Assembly (NCBI RefSeq): GCF_040802235.1
Contig: NC_133174.1
Location: 137,879,213 to 137,943,212, forward strand
Length of the DNA stretch: 64,000 nt
Source: Manis javanica
Lineage: Eukaryota > Chordata > Mammalia > Pholidota > Manidae
Direction of reading: 5' to 3'
A model generated the notes under the pieces. The model saw only the letters and a list, made by a program, of their open reading frames with translations. It did not search any database and had not been told where the DNA came from. The stretch's first letter is position 1; every line of letters starts with the position of its first letter. The position numbers and the translations under genes were made by a program. Below are positions 1-13,559 of the stretch, in pieces.

Positions 1-362
1 GGCCCCTTGCTCTCCTTCACTGGCTCCTCCGCTCTCCCCAGCCTTCACAGGGTGGTGCTCCTTGAATGCTTTGCACAGTTTGACTTTGCACAGTTCCCCT
101 GGGCCGACTCTTCTAGTGCCGGGCCTGTAAACACTGCACATGTTGAGTCTCCCAGTTTCTGTTGTGCCCTGGTCCCTCTTCAGGTTGACACAGGATTTCC
201 ATCCCGGTGTCTGGTTGACATCTCTGTGGCTGTCTCCCAGGTAACTCCTCAGCATATCCAGGCCCACCCAACAGCAGGTAGGAAGTACTTTTGGCTCTGC
301 GATCAGTTACGCCTGGGTTTTCCTGCAGGTTCTGCCACCTGGTGCCCTGTAGAACCCTGAGC
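1..362. other. MTMR1 intron, no recognisable element
   Basis: Intronic sequence upstream of the first visible MTMR1 exon. It has no splice-bounded coding segment and I recognise no repeat family here. Open frames in this stretch have no family resemblance and are treated as chance. Confidence 0.5.
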
Positions 363-520
363 AAAGTGCTGAACCTCTCTGTTAGCCTCAGGCTCCTCTT
401 GTGTGAAGTGAGAGATCAGTGTCTCATGTAGAGGATGTTTAAGGAGGAAAGTTGAGTGAAGATAATGCACATAGCAGACTCAGCTAGTGCCGGGCACATC
501 CTCAGAACTCAGCACGTGAC
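363..520 (-). repeat. MIR SINE fragment, antisense
   Basis: The order of a reversed MIR is visible: a 'cctctctgttagcctcag' block, a shortened aaaatgggg-like region, then 'gtgccgggcacat' near the end. It is diverged, as expected for an ancient mammalian-wide element. Borders are approximate. Confidence 0.45.
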
Positions 521-616
521 GCTGATAAGCTCACCCCCCAGGGGTCTGGCCTGTGGGGTGAGTGGTGGTACCAGTTACGGAGATGGGCCGGACTGGCAGA
601 GGCACCTAGTGGGCAG

Positions 617-1060
617 TGTGTGAGTTTCCTGAGGTGGCTGTACCAATGACCACAGACGGGGTGGCTTAAAGCAACACGAATTTATTCTCCTACAGCTCTG
701 GAGGCCCGAAGGCTGAGACCTGGTAGGGCTGTACGCCTTCTAGGGGCTTGATGGGCGAACCTGCTCCTTGCCTCTGCCGGCCTGCGGTGACTGCTCTGTC
801 CTCACGCAGCCCTCCCCCTGCAGGCCTCTGTGTCCTCTCCTCCTCTCACTTCCAGGGACACTTGTGATGCCAGGTGGGGCTTATTCAAGATGAGCCGGGA
901 TTATCTCTTCATCTCAAGATCCTTAATCACATCTGAGTAAAATAACTTTTTTCCAAGAAAAGGTCACGTTCATGGTTGGTTGCCACAGATTCCATGTGGG
1001 CGCCTTGGCAGGGGTTGGGGGGGGTGGGGGGGGCATTTTTGGCCCGCCACAGAGTCACCC
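617..1060 (-). repeat. MaLR (MLT1-type) LTR, antisense
   Basis: The block 'gtggcttaaagcaacacg' followed by 'aatttattctcc' and 'ctctggaggcccgaaggc' is the reversed 3' part of a MaLR-type LTR. It runs on through degraded LTR sequence to a G-rich end. The family assignment is from memory of the consensus and the subfamily is not resolved. A very G-rich run (about 1012–1035) lies at the end. Confidence 0.55.
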
Positions 1061-2029
1061 TCAATTAACCAGTTCCCCTCACTTCCCGTGGCTGGTGGGT
1101 CATTAACCCCTGCCAGTCTTGCTGCCTTTTGCATGCTTCCTGTCACCCCTCGAGTACTGACCCCAGGAAATAAAGAGCATGACAGAAGCTGTGTTCACAC
1201 ATTCATGCTGGGATTCTTCAGCCTGAACTGGGCCCTCGGCGCTGCCGGGAAGTCCCTCCCCTGACCCTCCAGGGGCCTTTTCAGCCCATTCAGGACTTTT
1301 GTCTGATGTTTGACCCTGCCCTGGGCCCCCCAGCTTCATCCTCAACCGCTGACTTGCCCTTATGCACAGAGAGCAACCCTCAGCAGGAACGCCCTCCCTG
1401 CCGTCTCCATACCTGGAAACTCACTTGTCATGCCGGCCATGGAAGCCCCCTTTCAGTGGAAGAGGTGGCCTGTCCCTGTGTGCTGCGTTTGCCCCAAGCT
1501 TCCTGCCTGCTTGAGCATCCCATTTCCCTCTCTGGATCTTTGGCCTCGCCCTTCCTCTGACTGCATCCCATGAAGCCTTTCCCATCTGTACAGATAAGCC
1601 CGCCCTTGAGCCCCCATCTCCGTCCCCGTAGCACTTTACGGACGGACTCCTTGACGCCTCTCGGGCTCACTGCCGCCCACTCCCCCCAAGCCCTGTGAAA
1701 CTAGCTCTTATCCCCATCTAGGTCCAGACCCATCTTGGTAACAGGGTCACCAAGTACTTCCTTGGCATGAAATCCCATGAGTGTTGGGCCACTCTTATTT
1801 TCCTTGACCCCTCAAGCTTTTGACATAGTTGAGTACTTTCTCCTCAGAATACTCTTTTCCCTGCTTTTCTCTGTTTCCGCCAATAAATGCCTACTATTCT
1901 TGGTCTTTGTTACTTTATGTTCCTTAAATGTTGGCCTTCTTCGTGCTTCCAGACTACGCTTCTCTCCTCACATTGCACGCCATCCTCGAGCACTCTGGCC
2001 TCCATTTGCCAGTGACTTTGTACTGCTTC
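1061..2029. other. MTMR1 intron, no confident feature
   Basis: C/T-rich intronic sequence. Parts may be highly decayed L2, continuing into the better L2 match that follows, but I cannot support an exact call. Confidence 0.4.
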
Positions 2030-2695
2030 CCCCAGCCCGGACCTCTGAGCTCCAGACCTGTACACCCAGCTGCCTCTTAAGTTTCTTACCTGCTCCCTGT
2101 GCTCAAAGCGGAACGCTCTGTTCCTCCTCCTACAGTTTGTACCTGAGTAAGTGATCCCCCCATCTGTTGGGTTGCCCAGCCCAGAATCATGGGCATCATT
2201 GTCCTCTCCTGTGCCACCAACTGCCCCAGTCAGCCACCACATTCTTCCAGTCCCCTCTGCCCAGTGCAGCCAGTGGCAGTTCACCAGGCCAAGTCTGCCT
2301 CTGCCATCCAGCCCCTGGCCACCCTCTGGTCCCCCCTGTCACTGCCCTCGTCACTGCCCTAGTGTTCTGTCTGCTGAACTTCTTGTCTGTCTCTCGGGAA
2401 GCTGTATCCTCCCCCATCTCTGGGCGTCTACACACGAGGCCTCCCTGCCTTGTGTGTTCTCTTCTCAGTGTAGACATCTCTTCTGTCTCCCTGGCAGCCC
2501 CTTAGACCTGTGCCCTCCTTCAGCAGGGTCTCACCCCCTGAGCTGTACGGGCACCTCTCCTCACTGCCCACCCGACCACATTTTGAGCACCTTGAGGACC
2601 AGGGTCTCTATTTGTTCATAATTGCTGCCCCAGTATTTAGCTCAGGGCTGAACATTAATGTCCACTCAGTAAATGGCTGGAGACTAAATGAAGAG
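2030..2695 (+). repeat. L2 LINE 3' region, sense
   Basis: The text runs 'acctctgagctccagacctg', 'cccagctgcctctt', and ends with the L2-type 3' terminus 'gagcaccttgaggaccagg' ... 'cactcagtaaatggctgg'. This is the order of L2 reverse-transcriptase-to-tail sequence. It is heavily diverged with no open frame kept. Confidence 0.5.
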
Positions 2696-2709
2696 TCTGT
2701 GGGTTCACA

Positions 2710-3345
2710 GATGCACTTATTTTTATTGACTGAAAAGTCACATAACATACAACTTGTCATGTTAACCATTCCGAAGATTACAATTCAGTGACGTCCTACA
2801 CACTCAGTGTTGTGCAGCAATCACCACTAATTGGAGAATGCTTTCACAGCCCCAGTGCAAACCCTGTGCCTGTTCTCCCTCCCCCTAGCCTGTCAACCAC
2901 GAGGTTACTTTGTACAGGTTCCTGTCTTGACATTTCACGTAAATGGAATCATTCAATATGTGATCTTTTGTGCCTGGTTTCTTTCACTTAGCATCATGTT
3001 TTTAGGGTTCATCTGTATTGTATGAAGTACCAGACTCCATTCATTTATGTGGCTGAAAAAAATATCCCATTGTCTAGGGAGCCCCCATTTTGCTTACCAG
3101 CTCATCTGCTGGTAGACCTTTGGGTTGCCTCTGGCTCTTGGCTACTCTAAGTAATACTGCTGTGATCCTTCATGTAGTAGTTTTTGTTTGAATACCTGTT
3201 TTCAGTTCTGTGAGGTGGAATTGTTGGGTCATATGGTAATTCTTTAACTTTGAGGAACCATCAAACTTTTTCACAGACTGCCCGATTTCAATTCCCACCA
3301 GCAATGTATTAGGGTTTCAATTTTTCTGCATTCTCATCACAGATG
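2710..3345 (-). repeat. Old L1 (L1M) fragment, antisense
   Basis: It reads from a reversed L1 3'UTR ('aagtcacataacatacaac') through 'tttcacttagcatcatg' and 'ccattcatttatgtggctg' to 'aattcccaccagcaatgta', the reverse of the ORF2 C-terminal region. Many substitutions indicate an old copy. Confidence 0.75.
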
Positions 3346-3639
3346 GGTTTTGAATGTTGACCTCAAAAAATGTAAGCTAACTGTCGACCAGATTTTTATG
3401 AGATTACCAAAAGGTGAGCCATATGCCCCTTTCTTGTTACATTTGCATTTTACTTTGCTTAAATTGCTTTAATGAATTGCATTGTGTAGGATTTACAAAT
3501 TGTTTTATTATACAGAAAATTTGTGGTAGTTTAACTTTTTCTATTCAGATGGCTTTTAAAAGGTTCTGTTAGCGCCATCTAATTCACCTTGAGTGAGATC
3601 TGGGTGTTAATGGTTTAAAAACTTACTCTGGGTGATGGA
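3346..3639. other. AT-rich MTMR1 intron
   Basis: AT-rich sequence between an L1M fragment and a MaLR LTR. I see no coding exon or recognisable element. Confidence 0.4.
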
Positions 3640-4095
3640 GGATTGTTATGGGTTGTATTATGTCTCCATAAAAAAACTGTTGAAGTCCTAACTCCTGGTA
3701 CCTGAGAATGTGGCCTTATTTGAAATAGAGTGTTTGCAAATACAATGACATTAAGAAGAGGTCATATTGGGTTGGAGTGGGCCCTACTCCAGTCTGACTG
3801 GTGCCCTTATGAGAAGAGAGGCAGATGCCGGAAGAAGGCCACGTGACCTGAGGCAGACATGAATGTGCCTGCGGACCAGGAACACCTGGGGCGACCATAC
3901 GGGAGGAGGCCAAGAAGCCTCCCCCGCAGGAGGGCTCCGAGGGAGCACAGCACAGCCAATGCAGGGCATTCTATTTTTTATTTTTTGGACTTCTGGCCTC
4001 CAAAACTGGGAGAGAAGACATTTCTATTGTTTTAAGGCACCCAGTTTATAGTATTTTGTTCCAGTGGCCACAGGAAGCGCACAAGGACTTAGGAG
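3640..4095 (+). repeat. MaLR (MLT1-type) LTR, sense
   Basis: Starts near 'tgttatgggttgtattatgt', continues with 'gttgaagtcctaactcctgg', 'gaatgtggccttatttgaaa' and 'actggtgcccttatgagaag', and ends with 'ttggacttctggcctcca'-like text and 'cccagtttatagtattttg'. This is close to the full LTR in order. A short stretch at 3962–3986 is not typical of the LTR and is shared with position 5225. Confidence 0.7.
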
Positions 4096-4209
4096 GTTTA
4101 ATATAAACGAATGAGTTGGTTGCTTCTTTAATGGTGTCTATCTGGTAACACTGGAAAGAATGGAAAAGTTAACTCAGATGACATGATGTATATCTTTTGT
4201 TGTTAATAG

Positions 4210-4395
4210 GCGAAGGGGGGAGGATATGAAAGTGAAAGTGCTTACCCAAACGCGGAACTTGTGTTCTTGGAGATCCACAACATCCACGTGATGAGAGAGT
4301 CACTACGGAAATTAAAGGAGGTCGTGTACCCTTCTATTGATGAGGCCCGCTGGCTCTCCAATGTGGATGGGACCCATTGGCTGGAGTATATAAGG
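4210..4395 (+). CDS. MTMR1: MTMR1 exon, phosphatase domain (first visible coding exon)
   Basis: Encodes 62 residues of the myotubularin catalytic domain, starting [17 protein letters not shown] and ending GTHWLEYIR. Myotubularins remove the 3-phosphate from PI(3)P and PI(3,5)P2 on endosomal membranes. The left border is an AG acceptor ('tgttaatag') and the right border a GT donor ('gtaaag'). Both are phase 0 and the exon joins in frame to the next one, which carries the active-site loop. The match to MTMR1 rather than MTM1 rests on the sequence and on the MTMR1-type C-terminus downstream, with CD99L2 as the convergent neighbour. The PH-GRAM domain and the N-terminal part of the phosphatase domain lie left of the window. 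Confidence 0.96.
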
Positions 4396-4839
4396 GTAAA
4401 GAGGGCCGGTCCTTTTCATGTTTCTGGTTACGACTTCTCTGCATCTGTGCCATAAGTCTGTCCGTCTATCCTGAGGTTTCTCAACACTGGAAATAAGTGC
4501 GTGTTTGCTGCGTGCTCGGGCTTCCAGCATTTCCATGGGCAGCATCCAGACTGTGGTCTTTGTAGGAGGGCTTTGTGACATGATAAAAAGGGATAATGCT
4601 TGCCTCAGATCAGGTGTTTAAACTCCTTTGTGGCTCTTTAATAATGGACCCTATTTACTGCTATAGTTTTCCTTAGTGTGAGTTTTCCCCCCACTGATGC
4701 TGACGCTTCCTAGTGATTCTCACTTAATTGCATTCTTGTTTGGCCCATTGACCTGAACTTCTCACATTCCCCATAGAATTATTTTTGCTGTGATAGAAAT
4801 TAAATGTAGCCTGGTCTAATTGTGCCTTCTTTCCTGAAG

Positions 4840-5046
4840 ATGCTTCTAGCTGGAGCAGTAAGAATTGCAGATAAAATCGAATCTGGGAAAACCTCAGTGG
4901 TGGTGCATTGCAGTGATGGTTGGGACCGGACAGCCCAGCTGACGTCTCTGGCTATGCTGATGTTAGATGGCCATTACCGTACCATTAAAGGGTTTGAGGC
5001 GCTCGTAGAGAAGGAGTGGATAAGCTTTGGACATAAGTTTGCACTG
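4840..5046 (+). CDS. MTMR1: MTMR1 exon with CX5R active site
   Basis: Encodes 69 residues ([12 protein letters not shown] ... ISFGHKFAL). It contains [13 protein letters not shown], the CX5R P-loop of the myotubularin/PTP superfamily. The cysteine is the nucleophile, the arginine binds the phosphate, and the Gly-Trp-Asp inside the loop is the signature of active myotubularins. Every catalytic residue is kept, so the product is predicted to be enzymatically active. The acceptor is 'tttcctgaag' and the donor 'gtgagttg'; both borders are phase 0. The intron before it is only 444 bp. Confidence 0.97.
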
Positions 5047-5112
5047 GTGAGTTGAGATGCTGAGGTGTATGCTTGATTGGTTTTGCTCTGTCATCTACAT
5101 GGGTGTGTTGTG

Positions 5113-5152
5113 CATCACACACATACACACACAAGCGCACGCACACACGTGA
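5113..5152. repeat. CA-rich simple repeat
   Basis: Imperfect (CA)n tract interrupted by TA, AG and GC steps, just after the active-site exon. Confidence 0.7.
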
Positions 5153-5259
5153 GCTTTCTGCTCGGCCTCAGGTATGAACTGCCATAGGAGAGTGCCATGG
5201 ACCCCAGCACTGTGTACTCCTGGCAGGGCATTCTATTTTTCATTTTTTTGTGCAGGTAT

Positions 5260-6300
5260 GCCTTTTTTAAAAATTAAGGTAAAATTCACATAACATAGAA
5301 TTTACCATCTTAAGGTATATAGTGCAGTGGTACTGAGTGCATTCACAGTGTCGTGCAGCCTTCACCTCCATCTCATTCCCAAACGTTGTCACCCCCAGAA
5401 GGGAGCCCCATCCCCACTAACTAGGCCCTCCTTGTTTCCCCCAGCCCGATAACCACTGATCTGCTCTCTCTCGGAAATTGCCTGTCTAGCCACCTCAAAT
5501 AAATGGGATCATACAATATTTGTCTTTCTGTGACTGGTTCATTTCACTAAGTATAATGTTTTCAAGGTCTACCCATGTTTTGCCTATAGCAAAACTTAAG
5601 TCCTTTTCAGGGATGAATAGTATTCCAGTGCATGGCCATACCTAAGCACAGTGTGTTCATATCCATTTATCTGTTGATGGACACTTGGGTTGCTCCCACC
5701 TGTTGGCTGTTGTGTGTAATGCTGCTGTGAACACTGGTGTACAAGTTTTCCCCATACGAAGTGCCACAAACCGAGTAGCTCAAACAGAACTTTATTGTCT
5801 CATAGTTCTTGAGACTAGAAGTCCAAGATCAAGATCCTGGCAGGGGTGGTTTCTCCTGAGGCTTCTCTCCTTGGCTTGCAGATGGCTGCTGCCTCAGTGT
5901 GTCCTGCCATGGCCTCTTCTCTGTGCATACATCCCTGCTGTCGCTCTCAGCCCAGATTATAAGGACACCAGTCATGCTGGATTAGGGCCCACCCAAACAG
6001 CCTCGTTTTAACAGAATCACCTCTTTAAAGGCTCCCTCTCCAAACACAGTGACATTCTGAGATACTGGGGGTTAGGACTGCCCCATATACATTTGGAGTT
6101 GGGGGTTTGGGGGGTGGGGACGACATGCAGTTTAGTCCAGAACAGCCTGCCCTCACGTTTGGGTGTACACCTAGCAGCGGGGCTGCTGGGTCGTCTGCTG
6201 GGGTGTTCTTGGGCTGCTGTTTGTGTTTAGTGCAGATGGCTGCTAATTCCTGGTCTGTCTGGACTGTTGAGCCATTGGGGATTTGTCTGAACTATGCACT
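5260..6300 (-). repeat. Old L1 (L1M), antisense, split by a MaLR LTR
   Basis: Left part (to about 5745) is a reversed L1 3' end: 'aaattcacataacatagaat', 'tttcactaagtataatg', 'gttgctcccacctgttggct'. After an inserted LTR the L1 resumes near 6165 with 'gtgtacacctagcagcggg', the next part of the same reversed ORF2 region. The host is therefore one L1 interrupted by a later insertion. Confidence 0.65.
5746..6140 (-). repeat. MaLR (MLT1-type) LTR, antisense, inside L1M
   Basis: Reversed LTR text in order: 'gtgccacaaaccgagtagct', 'ctttattgtctcatagttct', 'ttctctccttggcttgcag', 'tataaggacaccagtcatgc', 'tactgggggttaggact'. It separates two halves of an older L1. Confidence 0.7.
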
Positions 6301-6436
6301 GAACTGGAACTCTCCTGAGGCCCCACTCAGACCCACTTGGGGAAAGCCAGGGGAGGGGCAGCGTGGCTACTCCTGCCAGGGAGGGCAGGGGCGCCCATAG
6401 CCCCTGAGCCGCACGGCCTGGGAGCTGTCCACATCC

Positions 6437-6575
6437 TTGGACGTGTCCCTGCCTCTCTGCGCCTTGGTTTACCCTCTCTCAAGAGTTCTGTGGGGAGATG
6501 GTATGTATCAAGGGCTTAGCACGGGACCTGGCCTGTGCCAAATGCCAGGTATGTTTTGGCTCCCATCACTTTAAA
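6437..6575 (-). repeat. MIR SINE fragment, antisense
   Basis: Reversed MIR order: a 'ttggtttaccctctctcaag' block, 'tatcaagggcttagcacggg', then 'cctggcctgtgccaaatgc'. Diverged. Confidence 0.5.
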
Positions 6576-6859
6576 TATTATGAACAACTTGCTTGTCCTG
6601 CTCACCCCAGCAAAGGCTGGCTCGGTGGTGAGGACAGAGAGTGTGGAGTCTCCCTCCCGTGTTTGCACCTGGCCATCTCCAGCAACTCACAGGCCATTCT
6701 CTTACGTCCTTCCCCCCCCCAGACAGTGTGTTGCACCCAGAGTGGGCCTCCCGCTAGGTGGCAGTGGTGAAGGTGCAGCGCGTCAGGGCGTGTCCACGGC
6801 ACTGCTCCCATCCCTGCTTGCTCACGGTGGGGCTCGCCAAGGTGATGAGATTAAGAGAT

Positions 6860-7045
6860 TTTTACTGGCTTCAATTTACTCGGTGCCACTGTGTGTCCAA
6901 TGCTGTACATCCATCATCTAGATTAATCCTGTGCTGACCCTGTGAGGCAGCTGTTCCCATTTGGGAGGGGAAACGGAAGTCTCAGAAGTGTGAGTTATGA
7001 TGTGCCCAAGGTTACCCAGCTATTTAGGGCGGAGCCAGGTCCACA
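6860..7045 (+). repeat. MIR SINE, sense
   Basis: Contains 'catcatctagattaatcctg', 'ccctgtgaggcagctgttcc', 'cccaaggttacccagctatt' and 'agggcggagccag', the classic MIR core and 3' part in order. Confidence 0.7.
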
Positions 7046-7269
7046 GCTGCCCGCGCATCTGCCTCCCGAGCTGCGCTGGCGAGCTGCCTGGGCTCCTCCT
7101 GAGGCCAGTTTCTGTCCTTGCCCTCCTGTTCTGTCGTCTGCCTTGTGGGCCTTATCGTGGACCACTCTCCTCCGGTCCTGCCTCTGCCCTGCCACTTGCT
7201 CCTCTTCCCTAGATCGTTCCATGGGCACAGAAATGTGCCACAACTTATCCTACCCTAGAAACCCACCCC

Positions 7270-8215
7270 TGGACCCTACTTCCTCTCCCCTGTCCCTTTA
7301 CAACAGAGCTCCTCAAAACCCTCGTCTACTCACTGCCATCTTTCTTTTCCTTCTGTCCTGAACCCTTGTTAGCCAGGCCCCCTCTTTCCCCCTCCACTGC
7401 CCACAGGCTGCTCTTGCTGCAGTCACCAGGGACTGCCTGGCCGAGGCCTGCCTACACGTGGCCTGAGCGCCGACACTGCTGAGTTCCCTCCTGTCTTCTC
7501 AGGGGGGGGTGTCTCGGGGCTCAGTGCTGGACCGCTCCTCCTCTCTGTGTGCTGATCCCGAAGGGATCTCAGCCAGTGCCACACCTTCACATACATGGCT
7601 TTCAGATCTCTGGTCCTCTCCCCACTGCCACTGATGCCCCCTTACTTCAGGCCTGGCCCTTGGGACTGTTACGGCAGTCTGCTGAGCAGCCTGTCACCTG
7701 TCCTCAGCCATTGTACCAGAAGGAGCTCTGTAAGAGGCAGATCTGACGCAGCCACTGCCGCGTGCGGGCCGACTCCTCAGGGTGACGCCCAAGGCCACCT
7801 TTCCAGCCTCGTCTCGCCTCCCTCCCCTTGCCTCAGCCCCTGAGCCTCAGCCATGCCCGGCGACTTATGGTGCCCTTGGTGTCCCCTACCACGTCCCCAA
7901 AGCTTCTAACCCAAAGTGTCTCTGGCCAGGCAGGAAGCAGACACCTCCCTGACCTTTTCAAGTGAGACCTCCTGAATGACTGGGACTTGTGTGACCACCC
8001 CACCCTCAGATGGCCCCTTGTTCCTCGGTGGCCCCACCATACCCATCTCAGACTCAAAAGCCCTCGGAACACTTTATCGCCCTTGTTATTTCCTGCTCTT
8101 CCGCCCATGGCTAGACCACAGATGAGTTACTTGTCAAGCACAGGCACTGTAGCATTTGTCTTGGTATTCCGGGTGCCTAGCCAAGGGCCTGGCCTCGTGG
8201 AGCTGTGAAACTCTG
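7270..8215 (+). repeat. L2 LINE fragment, sense
   Basis: Degraded L2 reverse-transcriptase text, including 'tctcggggctcagtgctgga', 'tgtgctgatcccgaaggg' and a terminal 'gcctagccaagggcctggc' block typical of the L2 3' end. No reading frame survives. Confidence 0.45.
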
Positions 8216-8369
8216 AAGTCCCGAGGGCCAGGCAGGATGCCTTGCACAAACCATAGTTTTTGAATGTCTATTACAAAACTAAATAGTGAGCTGTCAGTGC
8301 AAAACTATTTCTCAAGTGCCTTAAATACTGAAGAGAAAGTTCTACAAATTAGTTTATAAGGGGGAAGTA

Positions 8370-8990
8370 CAAAAATAAGGCAGTGTATGCAACCACTATA
8401 GAAAACAGAATGGCAGTTCTCAAAAATTAAAAATAGAACTACCATGTGATCTAGAAATTCTGCTTCTCGGTATATACCTAAAAGAAGTGAAAACAGGCTC
8501 AAACTAAGATTTGCACACCCATGTTCATAACAGCGTGACTCACAATAGCCCAAAGGTGGACCAACCCAAGTGACCATCAGTAGATGAATGGATAAGCAAA
8601 ATGTGGTATATGCATACTGTGGAATTGTTCGGCTTTAAAAAGGAACGGCATTCTGCCTCCTGCTGCAACGTAGATGAATCTTGACATGACGCTCAGTGAA
8701 AGAAGCTGGTCCCCAAAGGACCATTCCATTCACATAAGGTCTCTAGAGCAGTCACATTCCTGGAGACAAAAGTAGGATGCGGGTGCCAGGAGCTGCCAGG
8801 GGGGTCACGAGGAATTAGTGTTTAATGGGCACAGAGTTTCGGTTTGAGATGAAAGAGTTCTGGAGATAAATGGTGAAGATTGCAAAACAGTATGAATGTA
8901 TTGAATACCACTGAACTATGCACTTAGAAATGGTTAAGATAGTAAGTTTCATGTGTACTTCACCATAATTAAAACATGTTTCAAAAGAAG
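8370..8990 (+). repeat. Old L1 (L1M) 3' fragment, sense
   Basis: ORF2 C-terminal region to 3'UTR: 'acagcgtgactcacaatagc', 'gaccatcagtagatgaatgg', 'ctcagtgaaagaagc', ending 'cttcaccataattaaaaca'. Confidence 0.75.
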
Positions 8991-10879
<1,889 letters not shown>

Positions 10880-11084
10880 GGGCCTTCTCAGAGGACCGCT
10901 ACCTCCCTGATCCTGCAAAGTGTGAAGCACCAATCCGGGTCCTCACCGGGAGCCACTGTCACAAGAGTGTGTGGTTGGGGCAGGAGTGTTGGGAACTTAG
11001 AGATACAGATTCTTAGGCCCCAGCCCAGACCTGTTGGCACTCAGTCCATACCAGCACCCTATTAAAGTAAGCTCTCTGGGGATT

Positions 11085-11262
11085 CTGCTCTAGACCAGCA
11101 CTGCTCAAACTTTAATAAGCACACATATCTGCTGGGGATCTCATTAAAGTGCAGACTCTTATTCATGGGTCTGGGGCAGAGCCAGTGTGCATTTCTAACA
11201 AGCTCCCAGGACCAGAGTCCTCAGGCCCTCACTTAGAATTTACTCTCAGACCCAGCTTCCCC
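11085..11262 (+). repeat. MER5-type hAT DNA transposon fossil
   Basis: The text 'cagcactgctcaaactttaa', 'gctggggatctcattaaagt', 'gcagactcttattcatgggt', 'tctaacaagctcccagga' follows the MER5 non-autonomous hAT consensus. The preceding 200 bases (10890–11084) have a similar but weaker resemblance, suggesting a second, older copy. Confidence 0.55.
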
Positions 11263-11530
11263 AAGCAGATTGGGCTCTTTAATTAGCTGAGTGCCAGGCC
11301 ACAGCTGATTCAAAGTAGCCAATTAAGGATGGGGATGATGAGGGGTGGTCTCAGAGGTGGGGATTGATGGTATGAGTGATGGGTTATGGCAAACACATAC
11401 TCCAAAGACATGGAGGCTTTGGAAAACTTGCATAAACGGACACAAAAAATAATCCTAACGCTTCTGAAGGGGTGGGGTAAGCACCATTTTTGTGGATGTG
11501 AAGTAGCTTATTCCTCCCAAATGCCTAGAT

Positions 11531-11532
<2 letters not shown>

Positions 11533-11574
<42 letters not shown>
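11533..11574. repeat. (TG)21 microsatellite
   Basis: Uninterrupted dinucleotide run of 42 bases in an MTMR1 intron. It is long enough to be length-polymorphic. Confidence 0.95.
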
Positions 11575-11576
<2 letters not shown>

Positions 11577-13559
11577 CATCTTCAAATTGACTTCCATTCT
11601 TCACATTGCTTAGTGCCTATGTTCATGTCTAATCAGTATCATTTTTGTACTGTTCACTAGATTTTAAGGAAGAGAATAAGGGATTTGGATTAGAAGACTT
11701 AAGATGTCTCTCACAGCTCTAAGCTTCTGTCCATGGAATGTGTGTAATTAATTTCTTTTAAATCACCTTGTTAATATGTGAGATGTAGAAACACCAATGA
11801 TCAGTCTATTGATTAAGTCACAAGGGAGTGAGATATGTAGCTTGTTAGAAAAGATGCAGTATAACAAAATTAACTCATTTTTAGGTTGCCTACTGCTAAG
11901 TCAAGTAAGCTAAATCGAATGTAAAGTTGTTAGAACTCAATAAAACGAACTAGTCTGTGTGCACATACTGATACATAAGAAACTAAGGGAAAAGTAATGG
12001 AGAGACTCTATAGTCTATTGGAGACTCTAGAGTCTACAGTAACCATAGTTTCATAGACTCTTTACCCTCTAGGATAGGTTTCATAGTCATTGATAGCTTT
12101 GTCCCTTGAGGTACAGAATTTTATTGTGAATTTCCGTGGAGTTTTTGAGACCGTACTTTTTAGATATATGGTAGAGTTTCCAGGAGAAGAGGCCAGAACA
12201 AACTGAATCATGGAGGCTTAATCTTCTGTTTGTATTACTCTAGCTGTTGCTACTTCCTCCAATGCAGTGTTTTCTGAGTTGAGTTTAATGCCACGATGCC
12301 CTTTGGATGCGACTAGCAGTCCTGACCCAGCGGGACTAGGGGAGGCCCTTGTGTTCCGGTTTTGTGGGTGCTGATGGGCTTGGGCACATCTCCGACCTCC
12401 CACACCTTGTACCCACTTGGCCAGAGTTAGGCTTGTAGTCAGTGGCACTAGAGACGCCCAGCCAAGCTCCCAGACATGGAACATGGGCTCGGGGCTAGGA
12501 ATGAAGATGCATACAGCTTCAAAAATATGTCAACAGAAGCTTTGCTGTCCTGTTAGTAAGAGTGTCTTTTTAAATGTTGGAAAATAAAGCAGAGATTTTC
12601 CATTTCTAGCCTTGATTTAACAAAGCTTCAATATACATAATTATATATATTTGCTTAAAATTCATGAATTTTGTGGTGCCAATAATTTATAAATAGAGCA
12701 TTACCTAAGCTGCATAAAAATATATTGGCACAAGTGGACATAATGTACTTGGCCTTTTAAAAGACAGTCATTTAGAATGTGAGGCCATTGCCGGAGTTGC
12801 AAGGGACAGTCTCAGAGGCTCTGAGAGAGGACTAACCCGTAGCTGTCTTCAGCATTGCAGCCGGGTTTAGTTCATCCAAGAACAGGAATGCTATAGTAAG
12901 AACAACTACCACAGCTAGTTTCCAGAGGTTTCTGAAGAGGTGGTAATCTGATGGGGCTGCTTAGAAGAAGTTGTATGTTTCTGTGAGAGTGGTTCTTAAG
13001 ATGGAGAGAGAGGCAAATCTTGGAGCGGAGCAGAATGTCTCACGCTGGCCAATGTAATAGCCTCATGAGTAAAATAACAATTTCGGATGGAGTTTGGACA
13101 GTCCTGGTTGGTGATTGTTTCTAATTGAGAAGCTTGTCCCTAGCTTAGTAAAGTAATAAAACTAAGCTAAAAATTAAACTTACCTATCAGTGATCCCAGA
13201 TGTCACTTTAGAGATGATGGGATTACTCACGATAGTGTGCCAACATCACTGATTGGGGAATAGGTGTTTAAAGGAAACTGACTTAATTATAAATATGCTG
13301 GGTAGTTCTTTTTGGTTTTGTTCTACCTGGCTTTGCCTCGTTCCCTGGTGATGAATATTTCACTATGTTTTATTTAAGTCAGAATTCTAGCACATGGTAG
13401 GCACCCAGTACACACCTGCTGCCAGGGTCATGCTCATCATTTGCAGGGCATCTCCTCATGGCTAGTAAATGCCCACAAGCAGCTGGAACCTCTCAGCAAT
13501 GATAAAGTCTGTGTTAGAAATATGCAAAGAACCCATTAAAAATTACCAAAAACAGTAAT
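11575..13559. other. MTMR1 intron, AT-rich, no confident feature
   Basis: Mostly AT-rich sequence. A local cluster of 'gactctatagtct'-like words (12003–12065) is a short imperfect repeat. No exon or known element is recognised. Confidence 0.4.
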
